A stretch of 64,000 bases of DNA from Actinokineospora diospyrosa (GTDB taxonomy: Bacteria; Actinomycetota; Actinomycetes; Mycobacteriales; Pseudonocardiaceae): the NCBI RefSeq assembly GCF_024171925.1, contig NZ_JAMTCO010000005.1, positions 124,001 to 188,000 of the forward strand. Reading direction: 5' to 3'. Under the pieces are notes generated by a model that was not told where the DNA came from, did not search any database, and saw only the letters and a list, made by a program, of their open reading frames with translations. A program made the translations under genes and the position numbers. This document shows positions 17,994-26,185 of this stretch, in pieces. The stretch's first letter is position 1. Every line of letters starts with the position of its first letter.

Positions 17994-18135
17994 CTCGATG
18001 GGGCGGACTTGTTTTGCGTGGGGGGACAACACCCGTAGCGTTTCCGCGCGGCAGGGCCTGCTTTTGGGCCCCTGCTTTGCGGTTCTGCGTCGGGTGTTGT
18101 AGGGGCCCCGCGCAAAACAAGTTCGCCCCATCGAG
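17994..18135. repeat. Long palindrome, copy B
   Basis: A 142-bp imperfect palindrome. Outer arms of 25 bases pair with one G-T wobble, the middle GACAACACCC/GGGTGTTGT arms pair fully, and an inner GCAGGGCC/GGCCCCTGC-type hairpin closes the structure. Near-identical to copies C and D; copy A differs by paired substitutions. Confidence 0.88.
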
Positions 18136-18330
18136 CTCGTCGCATTGTCGCGTTTCCCGCCGATGTTGCCGCCAGGCGACGAGGCGTTTCCCGGAGCCGA
18201 AGGCGGAGGCCCGAATCCCTTGCCCCGCATCTCCAACCCCGGGCATGCGTCAAGATCAACCTGATCGAAAGCCCCCAAATACACAGCTTACCGCGCGGCA
18301 CCGACAAACCGGGAGCAGCGAGCAGCAGCC

Positions 18331-18620
18331 TGTGGACAACCAGAACCGTTGTGGATAAACCGTCACCGCAACGCATGCACGCACAAGATCATCTGCCGCA
18401 AGAGCCCCCGATATATAGCCTACCGAGGGGGTCCGACAAAACGGGAGCGGCAAAAGGAGCCTGTGGACAATCGAAGTCGTTGAGGACAACTAGCCACCGC
18501 GAAGCCGCCTGCCATGATCAACAGAATTGAAAACCCCCAAATAAACAGCTTACCGAGAGAAGTCGACACAACGGCAGTGCCGACCGGTGTCCTGTGGACA
18601 ACTGGCGGCCATTGTGGACA
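18331..18620 (-). promoter_or_regulatory. DnaA-box-like cluster, copy B
   Basis: TGTGGACAA (complement of the actinobacterial DnaA box TTGTCCACA) occurs at 18331-18339, 18462-18470 and 18593-18601, exactly 131 bases apart. TTGTGGATAA (18349), TGAGGACAA (18481) and TTGTGGACA (18612) lie beside them, one per repeat unit. Six sites in 290 bases. Confidence 0.5.
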
Positions 18621-18709
18621 GCTTAGGTGCTCGTCGTCGGGGGCTGGGTGACCTGCGCGCACGTCATGAGTTCGCCTCACCTACCATGCGCACGAAAGGC
18701 GGTGTTCCG

Positions 18710-19054
18710 ATGCCTGATGTGCCTGGCGATGAGCCTGACTACCGGTTCACGCTTGCCAATGAGCGGACCTTCCTTGCCTGGGTGCGGACCGCCCTTGCGT
18801 TGGTTGCTGGTGGGGTGGCTGTTTGGCAGTACCTGCCCGACATGGGTTTGCCGGTGTTGAGGTCGGCCATTGGTATCGGGTTGGTGGTGCTTGGCACCGT
18901 CTTGGCGGCTCTTAGTCACCACCGGTGGCGGATCACGCAGCGGGCGATGCGGTTGGGGCGGCCGTTGCCTGTGGGGCCGCAGGTGCCGCTCGTGGCGGTC
19001 GGGGTCACTGTGGTGGCCGTGGCGGTGCTCGTGCTGGTCGTGGTCGGTCGGTGA
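18710..19054 (+). CDS. DUF202 (YidH-type) membrane protein
   Basis: A 114-residue membrane protein with DUF202 features: RFTLANERTFLAWVRTALALVAGGVAV (split over residues 11-37) forming the first membrane helix, then two further helices (about 48-68 and 92-112). The family is small, three-helix and of unknown function. The ATG at 18710 follows AAAGGCGG; an ATG at 18686 is possible. It overlaps the next DUF202 gene by four bases. Confidence 0.88.
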   Translation: MPDVPGDEPDYRFTLANERTFLAWVRTALALVAGGVAVWQYLPDMGLPVLRSAIGIGLVVLGTVLAALSHHRWRITQRAMRLGRPLPVGPQVPLVAVGVTVVAVAVLVLVVVGR

Positions 19055-19317
19055 CGGACCGGGGGTTGCAGGCTGAGCGGACGCGGTTGGCTTGGTCGCG
19101 GACCGCGTTGGCGTGTGCGGCGGTGGGGGCGCTGCTGCTGCACGGGGCCGAGGGGGCGAGCGGGCTCGTCGCGGGGGCGGTGATCTTGTTGTGCGCGGTC
19201 GGCATGGTCCTGTGTGGAGCGCGCCGCTACCGGGGGGCCGGGGGGTTGCCCGCCTGGGTGGGGGTGCTGGCGGTGGCGCCGGGGGTGGTGGCGGCGGTCG
19301 CGCTGGTGCTGAGGTGA
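19051..19317 (+). CDS. DUF202 membrane protein
   Basis: An 88-residue, three-helix membrane protein with the shorter DUF202 signature GLQAERTRLAWSRTALA at the N-terminus. The GTG start overlaps the TGA of the previous gene (GTGA), so the two are translationally coupled. Paired long and short DUF202 genes are common in actinobacteria. Function unknown. Confidence 0.87.
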   Translation: MTDRGLQAERTRLAWSRTALACAAVGALLLHGAEGASGLVAGAVILLCAVGMVLCGARRYRGAGGLPAWVGVLAVAPGVVAAVALVLR

Positions 19318-19349
19318 CCCGGGGCCGGTGCGGCACCACCGGCCCCGGG
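19318..19349 (+). terminator. Strong hairpin after DUF202 pair
   Basis: A perfect 13-bp GC-only-rich stem with a 6-base loop begins immediately after the stop codon. Likely the operon terminator. The rest of the gap to 19660 shows no gene or repeat I can support; the promoter of the following gene must lie there. Confidence 0.75.
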
Positions 19350-19660
19350 TTCGCACTCGCTCGGACCCGCCCCGCCGAAGGAGGGGGGCGGCGGGCCTCG
19401 ACGCGGGTCCGTGAGCCTGGTGCTCGGGGCAGTATCCGCTGGTACCCGGGAGGCGGTCCAGCCCTACCGGGCGGTAGTCGAATAGCGGAACAGCGGGTAC
19501 GCAGGGTGTAGTTCACCCGGTGTGGGCTCACTCGATGGTGGAACAGTCCGCTCGCGCGGGGTGCGCCGAAAGCAAATGTGCGTAACGTGACAGCAATCGG
19601 GGAAACCCCAGGTCAGCGCGCTGTCACCGACAGGGCCTCCACACGGGACGGGGGAAGGGC

Positions 19661-20209
19661 ATGGACGGTGTCGCCTACCAGCGCGCGCTGGGCCGCGAGC
19701 TGCAGCAGCTGCGCATGCGACGCAGGTGGACGCGCGCCCAGCTGGTGCAACGGCTGCCCAACGAGCTGTCCGCGCAAGCGCTCGCCTCTTACGAGACCGG
19801 CACCCGGTCCTGCACCGTGGTCCGGTTCGTGCAGTTGTGCACCGCCCTCGAGGCCTCGCCGCACGACCTGCTGGAGCGGGTGCACGACCAGGTCAGCCAC
19901 GAGGAGTACCCGGCCTCGCTGAAGGTCGACCTGACCGAGTTGGCCATCGACCCCCGGTCCGAGCTCGCCCCGGCCCGGCGGTGGGCGGCCACCGAGGTCG
20001 CCAGGCACGCGGCGAGCACCCGCGACCTGGACATCGGCGCCCTCGAGTCGCTCGCCGCCCTGTGTGGACAGTCCACTGTCGAACTGGTCCGGATGCTGCG
20101 CTCCGGCGGCAAGGCCGAGCAGGGGGCGGCCGTCGAGCAGGCCGCGGTGATCGAGCAGGCGTCAGCCGTCGAGCACAAGGCAGTGGTCGGAACACAAAGC
20201 AGTGGTTGA
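19661..20209 (+). CDS. XRE-family HTH protein with a frameshifted hexapeptide-repeat tail
   Basis: A 182-residue protein. Residues about 7-70 are an XRE helix-turn-helix (ALGRELQQLRMRRRWTRAQL, then ALASYETGTRSCTVVRFVQLC). A helical region (about 90-145) follows, and then imperfect VEQAAV/IEQASA/VEHKAV hexapeptide repeats. The annotated stop at 20207-20209 falls inside the repeat: one G fewer at 20189-20190 would continue the same hexapeptide for 22 more codons to a TAG at 20274-20276, just before the next gene. The tail is therefore probably shortened by a frameshift or a sequencing error. DNA targets unknown. Confidence 0.83.
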   Translation: MDGVAYQRALGRELQQLRMRRRWTRAQLVQRLPNELSAQALASYETGTRSCTVVRFVQLCTALEASPHDLLERVHDQVSHEEYPASLKVDLTELAIDPRSELAPARRWAATEVARHAASTRDLDIGALESLAALCGQSTVELVRMLRSGGKAEQGAAVEQAAVIEQASAVEHKAVVGTQSSG

Positions 20210-20273
20210 TCACAAAGCAGCGGTCGAGCACACGGCAGTGGTTGAACACAGCGCAGTCGTCGAGCGGCGGCGG
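20130..20273 (+). repeat. 18-bp tandem repeat coding for a hexapeptide
   Basis: About eight degenerate 18-base units of the type GCAGTGGTCGAGCACAAA span the end of the XRE gene and the intergenic gap. At protein level each unit encodes AVVEHK-like hexapeptides, in two frames before and after a one-base slip near 20189. Confidence 0.7.
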
Positions 20274-20289
20274 TAGCAGACTGGGGTGC

Positions 20290-21495
20290 GTGGAATCACG
20301 CATCGGGGTCATCGGGTTCGGGATGCGGTCGACGCTGATCGACCACGCGCACCGGCCGGGGGAGGGCAGTCGGGTGGTCGCCGTGTGCGACCCCCGGCCC
20401 GAGCGGCGCGCCGAGGCCGCCCGCAGGTACCAGGCGGCCACCTACGCCACCGCCGACGAGCTGCTGCGCCACGAGCTGGACGCCGTGTTCGTGCTGTCGC
20501 CCGACCACCTGCACGTCGAGCACGCCGTCGCGGTGCTGGAGTCCGGGCGGGCGGCGTACGTGGAGAAGCCGCTGGCGATCACCGTCGAGGGCTGCGACCG
20601 GGTCCTGGAGACGGCCGTGCGCACCGGCAGCAGGCTCTACGTCGGCCACAACATGCGGCACATGCCGGTGGTCACCACCATGCGCGATCTGATCGCCTCA
20701 GGGGCCATCGGGACGGTCACCGCCATCTGGTGCAGGCACTTCGTCGGCCACGGCGGCGACTACTACTTCAAGGACTGGCACGCCGAGCGCGCCAAGGGCA
20801 CCGGGCTGCTGCTGCAGAAGGGCGCCCACGACATCGACGTCATCCACTGGCTCGCGGGCGGCTACTCCCGCACCGTCACCGCCATGGGCGCGCTGACGCT
20901 CTACGGCGACATTGCCGACAGGCGAACGGAACCCGACTACAAGGTGGCCTTCGACCACGACACCTGGCCGCCGTCGGCGCACACCGGGCTCAACCCGGTG
21001 GTGGACGTCGAGGACCTGTCCATGGTCACCATGGCGCTCGACAACGGCGCGTTCGCCACATATCAGCAGTGCCATTACACGCCGGACTACTGGCGGAACT
21101 ACACCGTGATCGGTACAGAGGGCAGGCTGGAGAACTTCGGCGACGGTCCGGGGGCGCTGGTGCGGGTCTGGAACCGCCGCCACCGCGGTTACGCCGCCGA
21201 GGGCGACCGGGTCGTGCGGATCGGCCAATCCGCCGCGGCGGAAGCGGGCCACGGCGGTGCCGACCCGGCGATTGTCGCCGAATTCGTCCGCTTCGCCCGC
21301 GTGGGCGGGCCGACCGCGACCTCCCCGGTGGCCGCCCGCCAGGCGGTGGCCACCGCCTGTGCCGCAACGGATTCGCTGCGTGCCGGGGGTACGGCCACGG
21401 CGGTGCCGGGGTTGGCCGAGGACCTGCGCGGGTACTTCGAGGCAAATGCGGACCCAGGTCCAACCGAAAACGTTGCCCGCGGTCCGCGACCGTGA
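20290..21495 (+). CDS. Gfo/Idh/MocA-family oxidoreductase
   Basis: A 401-residue NAD(P)-dependent oxidoreductase. The N-terminal Rossmann domain has GVIGFGMR (res. 5-12) and the family motif EKPLAI near 96-101. The C-terminal substrate domain includes HNMRHMPVV, GLLLQKGAHDIDVIHWLAGG and FATYQQCHYTPDYWRNYTVIG, typical of the sugar/inositol-dehydrogenase-like group. Substrate unknown. The GTG at 20290 lies just after the repeat tail of the upstream HTH gene, so co-transcription is likely. Confidence 0.87.
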   Translation: MESRIGVIGFGMRSTLIDHAHRPGEGSRVVAVCDPRPERRAEAARRYQAATYATADELLRHELDAVFVLSPDHLHVEHAVAVLESGRAAYVEKPLAITVEGCDRVLETAVRTGSRLYVGHNMRHMPVVTTMRDLIASGAIGTVTAIWCRHFVGHGGDYYFKDWHAERAKGTGLLLQKGAHDIDVIHWLAGGYSRTVTAMGALTLYGDIADRRTEPDYKVAFDHDTWPPSAHTGLNPVVDVEDLSMVTMALDNGAFATYQQCHYTPDYWRNYTVIGTEGRLENFGDGPGALVRVWNRRHRGYAAEGDRVVRIGQSAAAEAGHGGADPAIVAEFVRFARVGGPTATSPVAARQAVATACAATDSLRAGGTATAVPGLAEDLRGYFEANADPGPTENVARGPRP

Positions 21496-21746
21496 CCGGA
21501 TCGGCACACAGCGTTCCGGTTTACAGCCTTTACCGCCACCTGTGGTGGTGATTTTCCGCCAAGTGTCGTGATCTATAGCGCTTAAAGCGTTACGCGTGGT
21601 TCCCGAGTTGTGACAATTCGTTGCCCGTCGTCCGGCGTGAGGGTGATCGCAACCGGGGCGTCGTGCTGGATTTTTCTCCCGTACATCCGGAAACCAGACG
21701 ATTCGCACTACACGTCGGGGTGTACCAGTTCGATGGGAGAAACCCG

Positions 21747-22100
21747 ATGGCGATCGCCCGCTTCCAGATCTACAGATCCGCCGATGACGCGGTGACGTGG
21801 CGGTTCCTCTCCGCCAACAACCGCAGCCTCGGTCAGGCCGCGGATCGCTTCGTCGACGCCGACGCCTGTTCCCGGGCACTGCTGGAACTGCGCACCCGGC
21901 TCACCGAGATGTCGGCCACCACCGCCAGGGAGACCCCCTCCCAGCTGTGGTCTTGGCGGGTTCGGCTGGCCGGGACCGATCTCGCGGTGTCCAGCCGCAA
22001 GTACCACCGCCGGGTGCAGGCGCAGTACGCCTGCCGCAGTTTCCTCGGCCTCGTCGCCAACTCCACGGTCGCGGACCTCCCGCGAGTGGTGCATTTCTGA
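21747..22100 (+). CDS. DUF1508 (YegP-like) domain protein
   Basis: A 117-residue protein with two imperfect copies of the YegP/DUF1508 beta-beta-alpha motif: ARFQIYRSADDAVTWRFLSANNRSLGQAAD (res. 4-33, split by the loop) and a second, weaker one from SWRVRLAGTDLAVSSRKYHRR. The ATG at 21747 follows GGGAGA. Many relatives are small stress-related proteins without a defined role. An imperfect palindrome around 21571-21592 upstream may be an operator or the end of the preceding transcript. Confidence 0.72.
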   Translation: MAIARFQIYRSADDAVTWRFLSANNRSLGQAADRFVDADACSRALLELRTRLTEMSATTARETPSQLWSWRVRLAGTDLAVSSRKYHRRVQAQYACRSFLGLVANSTVADLPRVVHF

Positions 22101-22163
22101 TGCTCGCATCCGCCTATTCCAGGCGCTGCCATTCGGCCCATGCCGACGGCGAAATGCAAACCC

Positions 22164-22185
22164 GTTCGTTCGTTGTTCACATCGG
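22164..22185 (+). promoter_or_regulatory. PHO-box-like direct repeat upstream of pstC
   Basis: Two adjacent 11-base units, GTTCGTTCGTT and GTTCACATCGG, resemble the direct-repeat units of the Streptomyces PhoP box (GTTCA-type 11-mers). They lie about 75 bases before the pstC start. The match is partial, especially in the first unit. Confidence 0.35.
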
Positions 22186-22257
22186 CATCCGACCTCGGCC
22201 AACTGGCCCGGCTTGGCTTGCGCGCGTAACGCAACCGTGGATCCGGAGCAACCCCAG

Positions 22258-23280
22258 ATGACCCAGTTGATGAGCGCGCCCGACCCGGTGGTCGCCGGGC
22301 CGCCGGACGCGCCGCGCAGGCGGGTGTCGCCCTCCGGCGGCATGGACCGGGTGTTCCGCGCGGTGCTGCGCGGCGCGGGGCTCACCGTGCTCGCGCTGAT
22401 GGTGACCGTCGGCGTCTTCCTGCTCATCCGCGGCCTCAGCGCCTTCTCGGTCGCCGGGTTCGGCTTCTTCACCACCGAGACCTGGCAGCCCGACTCGAAG
22501 AACTTCGGCATCGCCGCGGTGCTCGTCGGCACGCTGCTGATCGCCTCGGTCGCCCTGGTGGTGGCCTTCCCGCTGGCGCTGGGCATGGCGCTCTACATCT
22601 CCGAGTACGCGCCGCGGCGGATCAAGCGCGCGCTCACCAGCATGATCGACCTGATGGCCGCGGTGCCCAGCGTGGTCTACGGCCTGTTCGGCTCGACCCT
22701 GCTGCAGTGGCAGGGCACCGACATCCCGCGCTGGCTGTCCATCCAGTTCGGCTGGATCCCGTTCCTCTCGGTGCCCGAGGCCGACCCGGACAACCCGCTC
22801 TCGCCCAACGGCGTCTACATGACCTCGACCTTCTGGGCTGGCCTGGTGGTCGGGTTCATGATCATGCCGTTCATCTGCTCGGTGATGCGCGAGTCGTTCA
22901 CCCAGGCGCCGCAGGGCGAGCGGGAGGGCGCCTACGCGCTCGGCTCGACCCGCTGGGGCATGATCCGCAGCGTCGTGCTGCCCTTCGGCCGCTCCGGCAT
23001 GATCGGCGGCACCATGCTCGGCCTCGGCCGCGCGCTCGGCGAGACGATCGCCGTGGCCATGATCATCTCGCCGGTGTTCGTCATCCAGCCGCACATCCTG
23101 GGCTCCGGCGCCAACTCGGTGTCCGCGCTCATCGCCCAGCAGTGGGGCTCGGCGAGCCCGTTCGGCCTCGGCGCGCTGATGGCCGCGGGCCTGGCCCTCT
23201 TCACGCTCACCCTCGTGGTCAACTTCGCCGCCTCCGCGGTGATCGCCCGCAGTCGATCCGGCCAGGGGAGTGACGCCTGA
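22258..23280 (+). CDS. pstC: Phosphate ABC transporter permease
   Basis: A 340-residue inner-membrane permease with six predicted membrane helices and the PstC pattern: ALYISEYAPRR after helix 2, LMAAVPSVVYGLFG, and the EAA coupling loop GAYALGSTRWGMIRSVVLPFGRSG (split near residues 220-245) followed by LGRALGETIAVAMI. It pairs with PstA to move phosphate through the membrane. The ATG at 22258 follows GGAG; the upstream frame to 22213 is ignored. The pstA start overlaps its stop. It opens the 15-kb cluster that ends with pstB. Confidence 0.93.
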   Translation: MTQLMSAPDPVVAGPPDAPRRRVSPSGGMDRVFRAVLRGAGLTVLALMVTVGVFLLIRGLSAFSVAGFGFFTTETWQPDSKNFGIAAVLVGTLLIASVALVVAFPLALGMALYISEYAPRRIKRALTSMIDLMAAVPSVVYGLFGSTLLQWQGTDIPRWLSIQFGWIPFLSVPEADPDNPLSPNGVYMTSTFWAGLVVGFMIMPFICSVMRESFTQAPQGEREGAYALGSTRWGMIRSVVLPFGRSGMIGGTMLGLGRALGETIAVAMIISPVFVIQPHILGSGANSVSALIAQQWGSASPFGLGALMAAGLALFTLTLVVNFAASAVIARSRSGQGSDA

Positions 23281-24620
23281 TGTCCACAGTGGAACCAACC
23301 GTGGCCCGGCCGGTGCCGGAGCTCGCCGAGACCACCCAGCAGATCCCGCAGCCGACCGAGCGGCTGGCCCAACCGCAGCCGCACCGGTTGCCGCTGCCGG
23401 TCCCCGGTCGGCACCGCGCCGCGCCCGCGCCCGAGGTGCGCCGCGACACCCGCTCGATCCGCCGCGCCGACATCGTCGCGCTGCTCGGCGCGCTCGTCGC
23501 CGCGGCCGCGCTCACCGGGGTGCTCTTCGACCAGATCGCCCCGTTCTCCGGCGTGGTCGGTTTCATCGCGATCGCCTACCCGCTGTTCCTCGCCATCTAC
23601 GCGCTGCTGGTGTCGCTGGAGGAGAACGCGCTGACCGTGCGCGACAAGCTGGTCTCCGCGCTGGTGCACAGCGTCGCGGTGCTGGCCGTCGGCGCGCTCA
23701 TCGTGATCATCTCCTACCCGGTGGTCGAGGGCTGGCCCGCGCTGGCGCACCTCAACTTCTTCACCGAGGACATGGCCGACGCGGGCACCCTGGACCCGCT
23801 GGAGTTCGGCGGGATCCTGCACGCCATCGTCGGCACGCTCGAGCAGATCAGCATCGCGCTGGTCATCACCGTCCCGCTCGGCCTGGCCACCGCGGTGTTC
23901 CTCAACGAGACCAGGGGCGCGTTCACCCGCCTGGTGCGCACCGTCGTCGAGGCGATGACCGCGCTGCCCTCGATCGTCGCGGGCCTGTTCATCTACGCCT
24001 CGCTGATCCTGCTGCTGGGCTTCCAGCGCTCCGGGTTCGCCGCTGGCGCCGCGATCAGCATCATGATGCTGCCGATCATGATCCGGGCCGCGGACGTGGT
24101 GCTGCGGTTGGTACCCAGCTCGCTGCGCGAGGCGTCGCTGGCGCTGGGCGCCGGGCAGCTGCGCACCGTGTGGCACGTGGTGCTGCCGACCGCGCGCTCC
24201 GGCCTGACCACCAGCGTCCTGCTGGCCACCGCGCGCGGCGTCGGCGAGACCTCGCCGGTGCTCATCGCCGCGGGCTTCACCCCGTACCTCAACGCCAACC
24301 CGTTCGTCGACGCGCAGGTCTCGCTGCCGCTGGCCACCTACCAGATGGTGGCCTCCTCGGAGGAGACCATGCAGACCCGCGCGTTCGGCGCCGCTTCGGT
24401 GCTGATCCTTCTGGTGCTGATCCTGTTCGTCCTCGCTCGGGTGCTCGGCGGGCGGGAGGCGGGCGCCCTGTCGGCGGGCCAACAACGCCGCAGGGCCAAG
24501 GCATCCGCTCGCGACCGCGAGCGCTTCATCGCCGCGACGGGCCACTCTGCCTCACCCCCGCCCGCCCAGCCCCTGGCAGGCCCACCCCTGACCGATCCGC
24601 AGCAAGGAGTCCAGCTATGA
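23280..24620 (+). CDS. pstA: Phosphate ABC transporter permease with long N-terminal extension
   Basis: A 446-residue PstA-type permease. The first ~60 residues form a Pro/Gln/Arg-rich cytoplasmic extension not usual in PstA (commonly about 280-300 residues). Two extra hydrophobic segments (about 70-115) precede the conserved permease core, which includes LGLATAVFLNET, ALPSIVAGLFIY and the EAA loop REASLALGAGQLRTVWHVVLP. It overlaps pstC by one base and pstS by four (ATGA). The C-terminal ~45 residues are charged and Pro-rich. Confidence 0.92.
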   Translation: MSTVEPTVARPVPELAETTQQIPQPTERLAQPQPHRLPLPVPGRHRAAPAPEVRRDTRSIRRADIVALLGALVAAAALTGVLFDQIAPFSGVVGFIAIAYPLFLAIYALLVSLEENALTVRDKLVSALVHSVAVLAVGALIVIISYPVVEGWPALAHLNFFTEDMADAGTLDPLEFGGILHAIVGTLEQISIALVITVPLGLATAVFLNETRGAFTRLVRTVVEAMTALPSIVAGLFIYASLILLLGFQRSGFAAGAAISIMMLPIMIRAADVVLRLVPSSLREASLALGAGQLRTVWHVVLPTARSGLTTSVLLATARGVGETSPVLIAAGFTPYLNANPFVDAQVSLPLATYQMVASSEETMQTRAFGAASVLILLVLILFVLARVLGGREAGALSAGQQRRRAKASARDRERFIAATGHSASPPPAQPLAGPPLTDPQQGVQL

Positions 24621-26185
24621 CCCCCCAGGGACGCGCGCGCGGGGTTGGCCTGCTGGCCACCCTCGTCGTGCTCGCCACCGCCGCGGTCGGGTTCGCCCCG
24701 ACCGCCTCCGCCCAGGGCTACGTGCCGATCAGCGGATCGGGGTCGACCTGGAGCTTCAACGCGCTCGACCAGTGGCGCAAGAACGTCCAGCAGTTCGGCA
24801 TCCGGATCAACTTCTCCGGTACGGGCTCCACCGACGGCCGCAACCAGTTCAAGGCCGGTCAGGTCGACTTCGCGGTGTCGGAGATCCCCTACGGCCTCAC
24901 CGACGCCGGGGTCCGCGACATCCCGCCGCCGGACGGCAAGTTCGCCTACATGCCGATCGTCGCCGGTGGCACGTCGCTGATGTACAACCTCAACATCGCG
25001 GGCAAGCGGGTGACCAACCTGCGGCTCTCCGGCGACACCGTCACCAAGATCTTCACCCGCAAGATCACCATGTGGAACGACGCGGCGATCGCGGCGGACA
25101 ACCCGGCGCTGACCCTGCCCGCCCGCCAGATCGTGCCGGTGGTGCGCAGCGACGGCTCCGGCTCGACCGCGCAGTTCACCAGCTACCTCGCCGACCAGCA
25201 CGGCGCGGACTGGGACGACTTCTGCCACAAGGCGGGCCGCGTGCAGACCCCGTGCGGGTTCACCTCGAACTTCCCGTCCTACCAGGGGATCGTCGGCCAG
25301 GTCGGCTCGATCGGCGTGGCGAACTACGTGCGGCAGGCGCAGAGCGACGGCGCCATCACCTACGTCGAGTACTCCTACGCCAAGAACGCCGGGTTCCCGG
25401 TCGCCAAGCTGCTCAACAAGAGCGGCTTCTACATCGCCCCGACCGCCCAGGCCGTCGCCGTCGGGCTGCTCAAGGCCGAGATCGACCCGAACGACCTGAC
25501 CCAGAAGCTGCAGGGCGTCTACAACTCGACCGACGACCGCACCTACCCGATGTCCAGCTACAGCTACATGATCCTGCCGACGGCGATCAAGGGCACCTTC
25601 AACGAGCTCAAGGGCAAGACGCTCTCGGACTTCTCGTACTACTTCCTGTGCGAGGGCCAGCAGCAGGCCGAGCGGCTCGGGTTCTCCCCGCTGCCGATCA
25701 ACCTGGTGCAGGCCGGGCTCAAGCAGGTGGAGCGGATCCCCGGCTCGACCAAGAAGCCCACCGACATCTCCAAGTGCAACAACCCGACCTTCTCCACCAA
25801 CGGCACCAACACCCTCGCCCAGACCGCGCCGCACCCGCAGGAGTGCGACAAGAAGGGCTCGACGGTCCAGTGCGACGCCAGCGGCAAGGCCGTCACCAAG
25901 AAGGGCGCCGTCAAGACCACCGCGGCGGCCAAGCCCGGTGAGACCGCGCCCGGCGCCGCGGAGACCCCCGGGACCGATCCGGGAGCCGCCACCGAGGGCG
26001 AGGGCGCCGCGACGGGGGACACCGCCGCGGAGGAGAGCACCGAGGGCGGCCTGTCCGCCGTCCCGGTCTCGGTCGACCTGCCCCAGGACGACGGCACGCT
26101 GCTGGTCGTCGTCGCCGCGGTGCTCATGGTCGTGCTCGTCGCGGGTCCGCCGCTGGTGGCCCGGCTGATGCGGGGCAAGGGGTGA
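24617..26185 (+). CDS. pstS: Membrane-anchored phosphate-binding protein
   Basis: A 522-residue periplasmic-binding-type protein. Signal peptide about 1-33 (AxA before QGYVP). Phosphate-contacting motifs of PstS are intact: SGSGSTWSF at the N-terminus, FSGTGSTDGRNQF, and RSDGSGSTAQF. After the binding domain (to about 400) comes a Ser/Thr/Ala/Glu linker (about 430-485), then a C-terminal membrane helix (LLVVVAAVLMVVLVAGPPLVA) and a short RGKG tail. It is thus anchored by a C-terminal helix rather than by a lipobox. It overlaps both neighbours by four bases. Confidence 0.92.
   Translation: MTPQGRARGVGLLATLVVLATAAVGFAPTASAQGYVPISGSGSTWSFNALDQWRKNVQQFGIRINFSGTGSTDGRNQFKAGQVDFAVSEIPYGLTDAGVRDIPPPDGKFAYMPIVAGGTSLMYNLNIAGKRVTNLRLSGDTVTKIFTRKITMWNDAAIAADNPALTLPARQIVPVVRSDGSGSTAQFTSYLADQHGADWDDFCHKAGRVQTPCGFTSNFPSYQGIVGQVGSIGVANYVRQAQSDGAITYVEYSYAKNAGFPVAKLLNKSGFYIAPTAQAVAVGLLKAEIDPNDLTQKLQGVYNSTDDRTYPMSSYSYMILPTAIKGTFNELKGKTLSDFSYYFLCEGQQQAERLGFSPLPINLVQAGLKQVERIPGSTKKPTDISKCNNPTFSTNGTNTLAQTAPHPQECDKKGSTVQCDASGKAVTKKGAVKTTAAAKPGETAPGAAETPGTDPGAATEGEGAATGDTAAEESTEGGLSAVPVSVDLPQDDGTLLVVVAAVLMVVLVAGPPLVARLMRGKG

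Larger units (their letters stand above)
17870..18625 (+). repeat. Composite repeat element, copy B
   Basis: This non-coding stretch between the kinase gene and a DUF202 gene contains, in order: degenerate ~69-bp units (17870-17993), the palindrome (17994-18135), a conserved spacer (18136 to about 18262) and three ~128-bp repeats (each with a CCCCC(A/G)A(A/T)AT...AGC(C/T)TACCG landmark at about 18277, 18405 and 18533). The spacer is nearly identical to those of copies C and D. Open frames through it are not coding by any sign I can see. Confidence 0.88.

Noticed and set aside
17598..18284. Long open frames through the palindromes and spacers (also at 6242, 39787, 40049, 63673)
   Set aside because: They exist on both strands and in several frames, have no ribosome binding sites, and copy A does not keep the same products. 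Similar peptides in B and C follow from near-identical DNA. Stem-preserving changes argue for structure, not protein.
18262..18622. CRISPR array
   Set aside because: Units are ~128 bp, degenerate along their whole length, without short identical repeats and unique spacers, and no cas genes are present.
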